10,859 nucleotides of DNA from Gammaproteobacteria bacterium. Its GTDB lineage: Bacteria; Pseudomonadota; Gammaproteobacteria; J044. Shown piece by piece: positions 1 to 5,644 of this stretch (position 1 is the stretch's first letter; every line of letters begins with the position of its first letter). Location of the stretch: positions 1 through 10,859 of the forward strand of contig JALWNJ010000349.1 in NCBI GenBank assembly GCA_026995955.1, in the 5' to 3' direction. The translations under genes were made by a program, and so were the position numbers. The notes under the pieces were generated by a model. That model did no database searches and had not been told where the DNA came from. It worked only from the letters and a program-made list of their open reading frames with translations.

Positions 1-40
1 GATGCACACGCCTGGCAGGTACCTGCCAGGCGTGTGCATC
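1..40. repeat. Perfect 40-bp palindrome at the window edge
   Basis: Bases 1-20 are the exact reverse complement of bases 21-40, with no spacer. The centre is GGT/ACC. The kinase reading frame stays open through it (D-A-H-A-W-Q-V-P-A-R-R before V-H-L-R). A gapless perfect palindrome starting exactly at base 1 is what a fold-back read or a contig-end artefact produces, so bases 1-20 may not be genuine. A natural palindrome cannot be excluded from this window alone. Confidence 0.9.
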
Positions 41-939
41 TGCGCATCGACGACCTGGTGGCACAGGTGATCGAGGAATACCGCGACGATGCCGAGGGGC
101 AGGGCATGAGCATCGAGCAGATCAGCTGCGGCGAGGTGGTGTACAGCGACCCGTTGCTGCTGCGACGCATCCTCGACAATCTGGTCGGCAACGCCTTGCG
201 CCACGCGGCCCGGGGCCGCGTCACGGTCGGTTGCCGGCCCGCCAACGACGGTATCGAGGTTTTTGTCGAGGACCAGGGCCCCGGTATCCCCGAGGCCGAG
301 CAGCAGGCGGTGTTCCGCGAGTTCCATCAGCTGCAGAATCCGGAGCGTCGGCGCGAAAAGGGGCTTGGTCTGGGGCTGGCCATCGTGCAGCGCCTGGCCG
401 AGCTGCTGGGCATGAAGGTCGTGCTGCGCTCCGCACCGGGTCAGGGCTGCCGATTCTCGTTCGTGGTACCGCGTGGCGATGCGCAACAGATCAGCAGCAT
501 CCGCCCAACCGAATCGATGGCGGACGCGCCCCTCTTTTCCGGCTGTCGGGTGCTGCTGGTGGAGGACGATGCCATCGTGCGCGAGGCCATGGGCGACCTG
601 CTCGCGGGCTGGGGCTGCCACATCCGTGCCTTTGCCGACATGGAGGCCCTCGAGGACGACAGCGAGGCGGGCCTGGACAGCACACTGGTGATCGCGGATC
701 AGCGCCTGCCCCGGAAGCGCAATGGCTACGAGGCCATTGCCCTGGTACGCCGGCGCCAGGGGCGCGAGGTGCCGGCCCTGGTCATCACCGGCGAGACCGA
801 CAGCCGCGAGCTGGAGCAGCAGGAGCTGGCCGGCATCCCGGTGCTGCACAAGCCGGTGCGACCGCCGCGGCTGCGGGTGGCCATGCAGCAACTGCTGGAA
901 GGATCGGCGCTGGCCGGGAGGCCGGCTCAGTCCGTCTGA
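1..939 (+). CDS. Hybrid sensor histidine kinase, C-terminal part (HATPase + receiver), truncated at left edge
   Basis: This is the C-terminal part of a hybrid histidine kinase. The frame is open to base 1, so the sensor region and phosphoacceptor histidine lie outside the window. Numbering from the GTG at 34, the ATPase domain covers about residues 35-146: N-box L-D-N-L-V-G-N with Asn49 and Asn53, G1 box D-Q-G-P-G-I-P at 80-86, F-box V-F-R-E-F near 93-97, and G2 box G-L-G-L-G-L at 110-115. A linker leads to a receiver domain at about 171-290, with acidic pair Asp178/Asp179, phosphoacceptor Asp222 (I-A-D-Q-R-L-P), Thr252 and Lys273 all in place, so the receiver looks functional. The ATPase-receiver order without a further Hpt domain is typical of many proteobacterial hybrid kinases. 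It ends in a 13-base convergent overlap with the response regulator. Its likely role is to drive that regulator and hence the pilus genes, by analogy with PprA/PprB beside the Pseudomonas aeruginosa tad cluster; that link is inference. The GTG at 34 is not a credible true start. Confidence 0.93.
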   Translation, partial: DAHAWQVPARRVHLRIDDLVAQVIEEYRDDAEGQGMSIEQISCGEVVYSDPLLLRRILDNLVGNALRHAARGRVTVGCRPANDGIEVFVEDQGPGIPEAEQQAVFREFHQLQNPERRREKGLGLGLAIVQRLAELLGMKVVLRSAPGQGCRFSFVVPRGDAQQISSIRPTESMADAPLFSGCRVLLVEDDAIVREAMGDLLAGWGCHIRAFADMEALEDDSEAGLDSTLVIADQRLPRKRNGYEAIALVRRRQGREVPALVITGETDSRELEQQELAGIPVLHKPVRPPRLRVAMQQLLEGSALAGRPAQSV

Positions 940-1556
940 AACTCGCCCAGCAGACCGCGTCGCATGGCCTGCACGATGCAATCGGTGCGGTTGCGCGCGC
1001 CCAGGGTCTGCATGATGGCACTGACATGGGTCTTGACGGTGATCTCGGTCAGACCCAGGCGGTCGGCGATGGTCTTGTTGGGCAGGCCCTCGGCGAGCAG
1101 GGCCAGCACCTCGTGCTGGCGTGCCGTGAGCAGGCCGTCGGTCTGCCTTGCCTCTTCCATCAGCCGTTGCAGACCCGGGTCGATTACCCGCTCGCCGGCC
1201 AGGATGCGCCCGAGCGCTGCCAGCAGCTGTTCCGCGTCCAGCGACTTGGGCAGCAGTCCCAGACATTCTGCGCTGCAGGCCCGGTTCAGCTCGCCGCCGT
1301 CGCTGCTGGCAGTGAGGATGGCGAACGGCAGCATGGCCTTGCGCAGGCGTTCCCTCAGCCGCAGCCCGCTTTCCCCTCCGAGATCCAGGTCGAGCAGCAC
1401 CAGATCCGGCTCCGGCAGGCGGTCCAGCGCCGCTTCCGCCGACGCCAGGTCATGGGCGATGGTCACCGTCACCTCCGGGGCCAGCCGCGCCAGGATGTGG
1501 CGCAGGCCGTCGGTGAACAGGGCGTGATCGTCGATGACCAGCAGTTGCAGTGCCAT
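927..1556 (-). CDS. NarL/FixJ-family response regulator (REC + LuxR-type HTH)
   Basis: A 209-residue two-component transcription regulator of normal length. The receiver domain spans about residues 1-120: acidic pair Asp9/Asp10, phosphoacceptor Asp56 in L-L-D-L-D, Thr82 and Lys104. A LuxR-type helix-turn-helix fills about 141-202, with the family signature L-T-A-R-Q-H-E-V-L and the recognition region I-T-V-K-T-H-V. All phosphorylation residues are present, so it should respond to a kinase, most simply the hybrid kinase whose 3' end overlaps it. It is transcribed away from the pilin gene, and its start lies 38 bases from the 16-bp inverted repeat in the intergenic region, a suitable site for a dimeric NarL-type protein. 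No clear Shine-Dalgarno precedes the ATG at 1556. In Pseudomonas aeruginosa a NarL-type regulator (PprB) beside the tad cluster activates it; an equivalent role here is inference. Confidence 0.95.
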   Translation of the reverse strand: MALQLLVIDDHALFTDGLRHILARLAPEVTVTIAHDLASAEAALDRLPEPDLVLLDLDLGGESGLRLRERLRKAMLPFAILTASSDGGELNRACSAECLGLLPKSLDAEQLLAALGRILAGERVIDPGLQRLMEEARQTDGLLTARQHEVLALLAEGLPNKTIADRLGLTEITVKTHVSAIMQTLGARNRTDCIVQAMRRGLLGEFQTD

Positions 1557-1594
1557 GATTGCGGTCGTCGTGTGGGCGTTGGCGCCAGTCTCGC

Positions 1595-1610
1595 CTATAC
1601 CAATGTATAG
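1595..1610. promoter_or_regulatory. 16-bp inverted repeat, candidate operator
   Basis: CTATAC-CAAT-GTATAG is a perfect 6-bp inverted repeat with a 4-base spacer. It lies 38 bases before the regulator start and 93 bases before the pilin start. The half-sites resemble the TAC...GTA ends of binding sites of NarL-family dimers (family knowledge), so the neighbouring regulator is the obvious candidate ligand. It overlaps the possible -10 boxes in both directions, so binding could also repress. Function is inferred from symmetry and position only. Confidence 0.5.
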
Positions 1611-1646
1611 TTCAAACCCCGGTCGTCCCGGTCTAGGCTCCTGTTG

Positions 1647-1665
1647 AACCTCCGCCAGGGAGGTT
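1647..1665. repeat. 7-bp inverted repeat in the pilin leader
   Basis: AACCTCC (1647-1653) and GGAGGTT (1659-1665) pair perfectly across a 5-base spacer GCCAG. If transcription starts near 1615-1625, this would be a hairpin in the 5' untranslated region, 38 bases before the pilin ATG. The GGAGG in the right arm resembles a Shine-Dalgarno but has no start codon at a usable distance. It could be a second protein-binding site or a stabilising stem-loop; no run of T follows, so it is not a classic terminator. Confidence 0.45.
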
Positions 1666-1690
1666 GCGACTACCCGCTATCACAACCCGC

Positions 1691-1695
1691 AGGAG
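1691..1695 (+). promoter_or_regulatory. Ribosome binding site deciding the Flp start
   Basis: AGGAG lies 8 bases before the ATG at 1704. It fixes the pilin start there rather than at the in-frame TTG at 1644, which would add 20 residues unlike any Flp leader. Confidence 0.85.
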
Positions 1696-1703
1696 ACACC
1701 GTC

Positions 1704-1952
1704 ATGAACCGAATCCGTTCCCGTGGCCAGGGGATGACCGAATACATCATCATCGTCGCCCTCATCGCCATCGCCGCCATCGCCGTCTACTCCCTGTTCG
1801 GCAAGACCATGCGCAACCAGGTGGCTGGCATGGCCGGTGAGCTGTCCGGCGCCGGCGGCTCGCAGGCCGTGAGCGCGGCCAAGTCCGCGTCCGGCGAGGC
1901 CGCGACCGAGGCCAACAAGGACAAGGGCCTGGGCGACTACACCAACCAGTAA
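1704..1952 (+). CDS. flp: Flp-family major pilin (Tad type IVc pilus)
   Basis: An 82-residue pilin precursor, first gene of the pilus operon. The short basic leader M-N-R-I-R-S-R-G ends at Gly8, followed by Q-G-M-T-E-Y, which puts Glu at +5 and Tyr at +6, the Flp signature for cleavage by a TadV/CpaA-type prepilin peptidase. A single hydrophobic helix of about 19 residues follows (residues 15-33), then a small hydrophilic Ala/Gly/Ser-rich tail (about 34-82). The mature protein should stay in the inner membrane until TadA/TadB assemble it into a fibre that leaves through the secretin. The length is normal for Flp pilins (roughly 50-90 residues). The gene has the strongest Shine-Dalgarno at the operon head, as expected of the most abundant product. 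There is no terminator in the 17 bases after it, so differential expression over the downstream genes, if any, must rely on other means such as RNA processing. Confidence 0.95.
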   Translation: MNRIRSRGQGMTEYIIIVALIAIAAIAVYSLFGKTMRNQVAGMAGELSGAGGSQAVSAAKSASGEAATEANKDKGLGDYTNQ

Positions 1953-1969
1953 TTTCTTCGTCTGCCGTC

Positions 1970-3613
1970 ATGCCGCTCCCGCAACGCCAGCGTGGCCAGT
2001 CCATGGTGTTCGTCGTGCTGACGCTTGCCGTGGTGCTGGCCAGCGGCCTGCTGCTGTTCAATAGCGGCATGCTGGCGACGAAGAAGATGCAGGTGCAGAA
2101 TGCCGCCGACGCCGCGGCCTACAGCATTGCCCTGCTGGAGGCGCGTGACCTCAACTTCATGGCCTACACCAACCGCGCCCTGGTCGCCAACGAGGTCGGC
2201 ATCGGCCAGATGGTGGGGCTGGTGTCCTGGGCCTACTACATGGAGTCGGTGCCGAAGTTCCTGGATTTCTGGCTCAAGCCGCTGATGGGTGTCCCCTATC
2301 TGGGGGTGATGCTTCGGGTCATCATTGGCATTCTGAGAGGGCTCGGGAATTTCGTGGCCAGGACGGTGCCGCGGGTAGCCGATGTCTTTGCCAAGGCATT
2401 GGCCACGATGTCGAAGATCTACAGCAACAGCCAGTACATCATGCACGCGGCCACCGCCGGCATGAGCTGGGGGGTGTACCGCGACATGATCGCCGCCAAT
2501 GCCCCCGGCGCCCGGCCCTCCACCTATGGCACCCTGGCCCTGCTGGCCCATCAGGGCAGCTTCTACGCCAAGTACCTCAAACGCTACGGACAGAACAAGA
2601 GCTCGCTCGACCAGATCGCCGGCATGGAGCGGCTGGCCCAGGTGATCCAGGACTCGCGCGATCCCTTCCTGCAGAAACGCAAGTGCGGTGGGCCATTCGA
2701 CTTCATGTGCAACAGCGCGAACGGCGGTTGGGACATCCCCTTCATCCCGCGCATCAGCATGAACAACATCTACAAGGTGAAGATTCTCGGTTCCACCGGG
2801 TATTTCGGGGTCAGCTTTGGGTTCTCACTGGACATGAGTCGCCGTGGCGGCACCGAGTTGCGGCAGGTGCAACGCGGCAACCGCCGTCTCTATGCCTGGT
2901 CGGCCGCGGATGCCTCCGGGCTGGTGCTCGACTATGGCTTTCGCATCTGTGTGTGGAAGTGTTGGGGCAGTTCCGGGAAATTGAGTGCTCCCGTAGGCCT
3001 GGGTGCCGCCAGTGCCGGCCCCATGCAGGGCGGTTTGCTGCGCGGCCAGAGCAATGTGCCCGACGACCGCTATGGCCATGGACGCGGGGATCTCGGACCC
3101 ATGGTCTGGGAATGGCCCGGTTATCCTGGCCAGAGCCTCTCCAGCCAGGCGCGCACGCACAAGGTCGGTGGCAACTATTCCGGCCTGCCCGACTACTATG
3201 GCCTGCCCGGCGAGGGCGACGGCTACTACGGTGCCGGGTTCATGGCCCCCTACCTGATCGTCGGCGTGGTGCTGGACGGCGACAGGGTGCCGTCACCGAA
3301 CACCAGGGGCCGGCTCGACATGCCGCGTTACCTGGCGGGCCCGGACGGGGGGCAGGTGGCCGCCATCGCCAAGGCGAGGGTGACCTTCAGCCGGCCGCGC
3401 GATCTGGGTTACTTCGCCCGCGCAGACGGCGCCACCGAGCAGGCCAATGCCTTCAATCCCTACTGGACCGCGCATCTGGTCGACACCTTGTTTGCCGATC
3501 GGGTGATGGCGCTGGCGGTGCAGCAGGAGGAGCGCTGGTATCCCGACATCAACCTGCCCGACATTCCCGGCGTGGACTACGACGCCATCGCCAACAGTCT
3601 GGGGATACGGTGA
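1970..3613 (+). CDS. TadG-like pilus assembly protein (Tad_N domain)
   Basis: A 547-residue protein of the TadG-related class. It has a short basic N-terminus (R-Q-R-G-Q-S-M), a hydrophobic helix at about 12-32, then the hallmark segment K-K-M-Q-V-Q-N-A-A-D-A-A-A-Y (38-51) of the Tad_N family, followed by L-N-F-M-A-Y-T-N-R-A and V-A-N-E-V. A second hydrophobic stretch lies at about 103-130. The rest should be periplasmic; it is rich in Gly, Tyr and Pro around 375-425 and ends with A-I-A-K-A-R-V-T-F-S-R-P and F-N-P-Y-W-T, which I recall as typical of this family. The leader copies the pilin pattern G-Q-x-M but has Phe where Glu (+5) is needed, so cleavage is doubtful. TadG-type proteins are regarded as minor or tip components. 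The start at 1970 lacks a clear Shine-Dalgarno and follows flp by 17 bases. Its TGA overlaps the next ATG by one base. Confidence 0.88.
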   Translation: MPLPQRQRGQSMVFVVLTLAVVLASGLLLFNSGMLATKKMQVQNAADAAAYSIALLEARDLNFMAYTNRALVANEVGIGQMVGLVSWAYYMESVPKFLDFWLKPLMGVPYLGVMLRVIIGILRGLGNFVARTVPRVADVFAKALATMSKIYSNSQYIMHAATAGMSWGVYRDMIAANAPGARPSTYGTLALLAHQGSFYAKYLKRYGQNKSSLDQIAGMERLAQVIQDSRDPFLQKRKCGGPFDFMCNSANGGWDIPFIPRISMNNIYKVKILGSTGYFGVSFGFSLDMSRRGGTELRQVQRGNRRLYAWSAADASGLVLDYGFRICVWKCWGSSGKLSAPVGLGAASAGPMQGGLLRGQSNVPDDRYGHGRGDLGPMVWEWPGYPGQSLSSQARTHKVGGNYSGLPDYYGLPGEGDGYYGAGFMAPYLIVGVVLDGDRVPSPNTRGRLDMPRYLAGPDGGQVAAIAKARVTFSRPRDLGYFARADGATEQANAFNPYWTAHLVDTLFADRVMALAVQQEERWYPDINLPDIPGVDYDAIANSLGIR

Positions 3614-4554
3614 TGCGGGCGCGCGGCAGCCAGGGCCAGGCGATGACCGAGTTCGTGGTGACCGCGAGCCTGGTGCTGGTGCCGCTGTTCCTGATGATCC
3701 CGCTGATCGGGAAGTACATCGACATGCGCCAGAGTGCCATCCAGGCGGCACGCTACCAGGCCTGGGAATACACCGCCTGGTACGATCGCGGCTGGCACGC
3801 GAGCCAGAACGATCGCTACTTCCAGGGCTTCGCCGCCTATCCCGATCTGCCGACCAAGACGCCGGAGCGCATTCGCGCCGAGGCCCGCAACCGCATCTAC
3901 GGGCGGAGCGATCTGCCCATCCTGGCGGGTGACGGAGGTAGCTGGGACGACGACCGCCTGCGTCCGCTGTGGCACGACCACACCGGTGCCCCGCTCTACG
4001 ACGGAGGCGCCGACGAGGTCGCGCCCGGCCCCGACGGCCCGCAGAAGACGCCCAAGTTCAATGCCGTCTTCTCAGGCGTGTATCGTGCGCTCAGCAGCCT
4101 GTTCTCGGTCATCGGCGGTGTCATGCACGCGCTCACCGGCGACGGTTTCTACATGATGGCGGACAGCGGCCATTACCGCGTCGACCTTCGGATGGCGGCC
4201 AGCGCCGGTCCGCGCCTGGGCGACGAGATGTTGCTGTGTTTCGATGCCGGTTGTCGCAAGGACGACCCGTTGCCCATGCTGGCCCAGGCCGGGCTGCAGA
4301 CGCTGGGCTGGAGCGGCGGCGGACCGGCTGCCGTCGAGCGCCAGCAGCGGGGCCTGCTGCTGACCAGCCTGCTCGACGAGCTGAACTCCGGCCCGGTCAA
4401 TCTGCAGGGCCTGGCCGCGGGCATTCTGCTGTCGCCGGAACTGGCGCCGGACTATCTGCGCTTTGGGCACCTGGTGCCGGATGTGGTGCCCAACGAGCGG
4501 GTCGGCAATCCGGCGCCGTCGTGTGAGGGTACCTACTGCGGAGCGGTGCCATGA
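3613..4554 (+). CDS. TadE-like pseudopilin
   Basis: A 313-residue pseudopilin-like protein. The leader ends at Gly8, followed by Q-A-M-T-E-F: Glu at +5 and Phe at +6, a usable prepilin peptidase site. The hydrophobic helix runs about 14-33, then comes the TadE-style segment G-K-Y-I-D-M-R-Q-S-A with Q-A-A-R-Y-Q-A-W-E (33-52). The remaining 260 residues should be periplasmic. They contain another moderately hydrophobic stretch (about 151-172) and two Cys pairs, C209/C214 and C304/C309, that could form disulphides. TadE and TadF of Aggregatibacter are shorter (about 190-200 residues), so this is an enlarged relative. The ATG overlaps the preceding stop by one base and its own stop overlaps the next start as ATGA, so translation is coupled on both sides. 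The start was chosen for this coupling and the leader; the open frame upstream inside the TadG-like gene has no pilin features. Confidence 0.85.
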   Translation: MRARGSQGQAMTEFVVTASLVLVPLFLMIPLIGKYIDMRQSAIQAARYQAWEYTAWYDRGWHASQNDRYFQGFAAYPDLPTKTPERIRAEARNRIYGRSDLPILAGDGGSWDDDRLRPLWHDHTGAPLYDGGADEVAPGPDGPQKTPKFNAVFSGVYRALSSLFSVIGGVMHALTGDGFYMMADSGHYRVDLRMAASAGPRLGDEMLLCFDAGCRKDDPLPMLAQAGLQTLGWSGGGPAAVERQQRGLLLTSLLDELNSGPVNLQGLAAGILLSPELAPDYLRFGHLVPDVVPNERVGNPAPSCEGTYCGAVP

Positions 4555-5234
4555 GGTGCCTGTTCGCCATTGCCCTGCTGCTGTGGGCACCGCTGCTTCT
4601 GGCCGAGGTACCGGTGGCGCCCGGTCTGCGGATCGTCGATCTGGCCGAGGAACTGTCGTGGAATGGGATCCCCATGAAGGTGCGGCGCTTCACTACCCGC
4701 AAGGGCGTGGACGAGGTGCTGGGTTGGTACCGGCGCCAATGGCAGGACCGGCGGGGCGGCGAGCCCGTGCCGCGCTGGGTGGAGACGCCACTCGATCCCT
4801 GGCGGCTGCTGACCCATCGCGAGGGCAATGTCGTGCAGACCGTGCAGATCCGCCCTGCCGCCGAGGGGGCCGAGGGCTGGCTCGGCGAGATCAATCTGGA
4901 GGATCTGCGCAAGGTCCGCGCCGATCGGCTGGCGCGCGACTTTCCGCGCATGCGTGGCTCCGAGCTGCTCAACGACGTGCGCAGCGAGGACATCGGTCAG
5001 AAGGGCGCCGTGATCGCCCTGCGCAATGGATTTTCCGTGGCCGCCAATGCCGATTTCTACCGCGATCACTACCTGGGCCGGGGCTGGCATGCCGATGCCG
5101 ACACCCGTGTCGGCAACGGTCACCTGCTGGTGTTCCGCTCCGGTCCGCGGGAAGTGAGCATTACCATCGCCCGGGGCAGCGATGGCCGCACGCAAGTGGT
5201 CGCCAATCCCGTATCGAGAGGACTGCTGCCATGA
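4551..5234 (+). CDS. Secreted protein of unknown function within the tad operon
   Basis: I do not recognise this 227-residue protein. Residues 1-18 form a clear signal peptide (M-R-C-L-F-A-I-A-L-L-L-W then L-L-L-A) with likely cleavage before E19-V-P, so the mature protein is periplasmic or exported. It has no lipobox and no further membrane helix. Its two halves look alike: residues 37-102 and 152-209 both show N-G, an aromatic W-Y-R or F-Y-R-D helix ending in W, then strands with L-L and V-x-I-x-I. Between them lies a charged stretch (about 112-150). A single Cys (Cys3) sits in the signal peptide. It overlaps both neighbours by ATGA, so it is made together with the two pseudopilins around it. 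A periplasmic chaperone or adaptor for the minor pilins is a reasonable guess but only a guess. Confidence 0.8.
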   Translation: MRCLFAIALLLWAPLLLAEVPVAPGLRIVDLAEELSWNGIPMKVRRFTTRKGVDEVLGWYRRQWQDRRGGEPVPRWVETPLDPWRLLTHREGNVVQTVQIRPAAEGAEGWLGEINLEDLRKVRADRLARDFPRMRGSELLNDVRSEDIGQKGAVIALRNGFSVAANADFYRDHYLGRGWHADADTRVGNGHLLVFRSGPREVSITIARGSDGRTQVVANPVSRGLLP

Positions 5235-5614
5235 AGCGGGACGGACTGCCGGGGGTGCTGCGGCAACGCGGCCAGGCCATGATCGAGTACACCATCGTCG
5301 TCGGTGCCGTGTTCCTGGCCCTGGCGGCCAGCAACCTGGGGCCGAACGAACAGAACATGGACGGCCTGCTGGCCGCGATCAAGGGCCAGGGCCAGGCCTA
5401 TGGCTATGCCATGTCGCTGTCGGCCATCCCCGACAGCGAGGACCCGGACACCATCTACGCCGAGCTGGTGGCCGCCGGCGTGCCGCCCGAGCGGGCCGAC
5501 ATGATGGCCCGTCCCGACAAGTACTGGCAGGCCTTCGACCGTGAGCGGCAATTCAGCATTCCAGGCGTCGGCAGTTACGACATCCGACCCTCGGATGTCC
5601 TCAATGCCTTCTGA
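5231..5614 (+). CDS. Small Flp/TadE-like pseudopilin
   Basis: A 127-residue protein with a second pilin-type leader: R-Q-R-G14 followed by Q-A-M-I-E-Y puts Glu at +5 and Tyr at +6, the Flp arrangement. The hydrophobic helix (about 21-35) is shorter than in Flp. The tail is a soluble, acidic domain of about 90 residues ending in S-Y-D-I-R-P and a hydrophobic V-L-N-A-F. It is too large for a classic Flp and too small for TadE, so it is probably a minor pilin or pseudopilin of the same machine. The start at 5231 was chosen because it gives the pilin leader and overlaps the preceding stop as ATGA; the same frame upstream is only a shadow of the previous gene. The last 36 bases contain a perfect 9-bp stem-loop (5579-5599). 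Confidence 0.85.
   Translation: MKRDGLPGVLRQRGQAMIEYTIVVGAVFLALAASNLGPNEQNMDGLLAAIKGQGQAYGYAMSLSAIPDSEDPDTIYAELVAAGVPPERADMMARPDKYWQAFDRERQFSIPGVGSYDIRPSDVLNAF
5579..5599 (+). repeat. Perfect 9-bp stem-loop at the 3' end of the small pseudopilin gene
   Basis: GACATCCGA (5579-5587) and TCGGATGTC (5591-5599) pair perfectly across the 3-base loop CCC. It lies inside codons for the last residues, 13 bases before the stop codon triplet and 45 bases before cpaB. No T run follows, so it is not an intrinsic terminator. It may act as an mRNA processing or stability element separating pilin and secretion-channel messages; this is inferred from structure only. Confidence 0.5.
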
Positions 5615-5644
5615 GCCCAACCACCAAGAACAAGGGAACCCGTC

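Larger units (their letters stand above)
1557..1703. promoter_or_regulatory. Divergent intergenic control region between regulator and pilin
   Basis: These 147 bases separate the - strand regulator from the + strand pilin operon and are the only sizeable non-coding stretch in the window. They hold two inverted repeats (1595-1610 and 1647-1665), a 7-bp direct repeat CCCGGTC at 1618-1624 and 1627-1633, and an AT-richer patch at 1595-1617 with TATAGT at 1606-1611, a possible -10 for the pilin operon. The opposite strand of the same patch reads TATACA, a possible -10 for the regulator. I see no convincing -35 partner and no sigma-54 type GG/GC pair, consistent with an activator-dependent promoter. 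Exact start sites cannot be fixed by eye. Confidence 0.6.

Noticed and set aside
913..926. GCCGG-GAGG-CCGGC stem as a bidirectional terminator at the convergent gene ends
   Set aside because: Only 5 bp, inside the kinase coding region, and no T run on either strand.
231..1610. Long + strand open frame crossing the kinase end and the regulator gene
   Set aside because: It runs through two well-supported genes in other frames and its translation is low-complexity Ala/Gly/Arg/Gln.
1644..1673. TTGAAC with GACTAC as a sigma-70 promoter for flp
   Set aside because: The -10 match is poor and the spacing is 18; not better than chance in this region.
1644..1703. In-frame TTG start that would lengthen the Flp pilin by 20 residues
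   Set aside because: The AGGAG at 1691-1695 serves the ATG at 1704, and the shorter product has the correct Flp leader length and cleavage motif.
1557..1703. Sigma-54 promoter for the pilin operon
   Set aside because: No GG and GC pair with the required spacing and flanks was found, and the adjacent regulator lacks a sigma-54 interaction domain.
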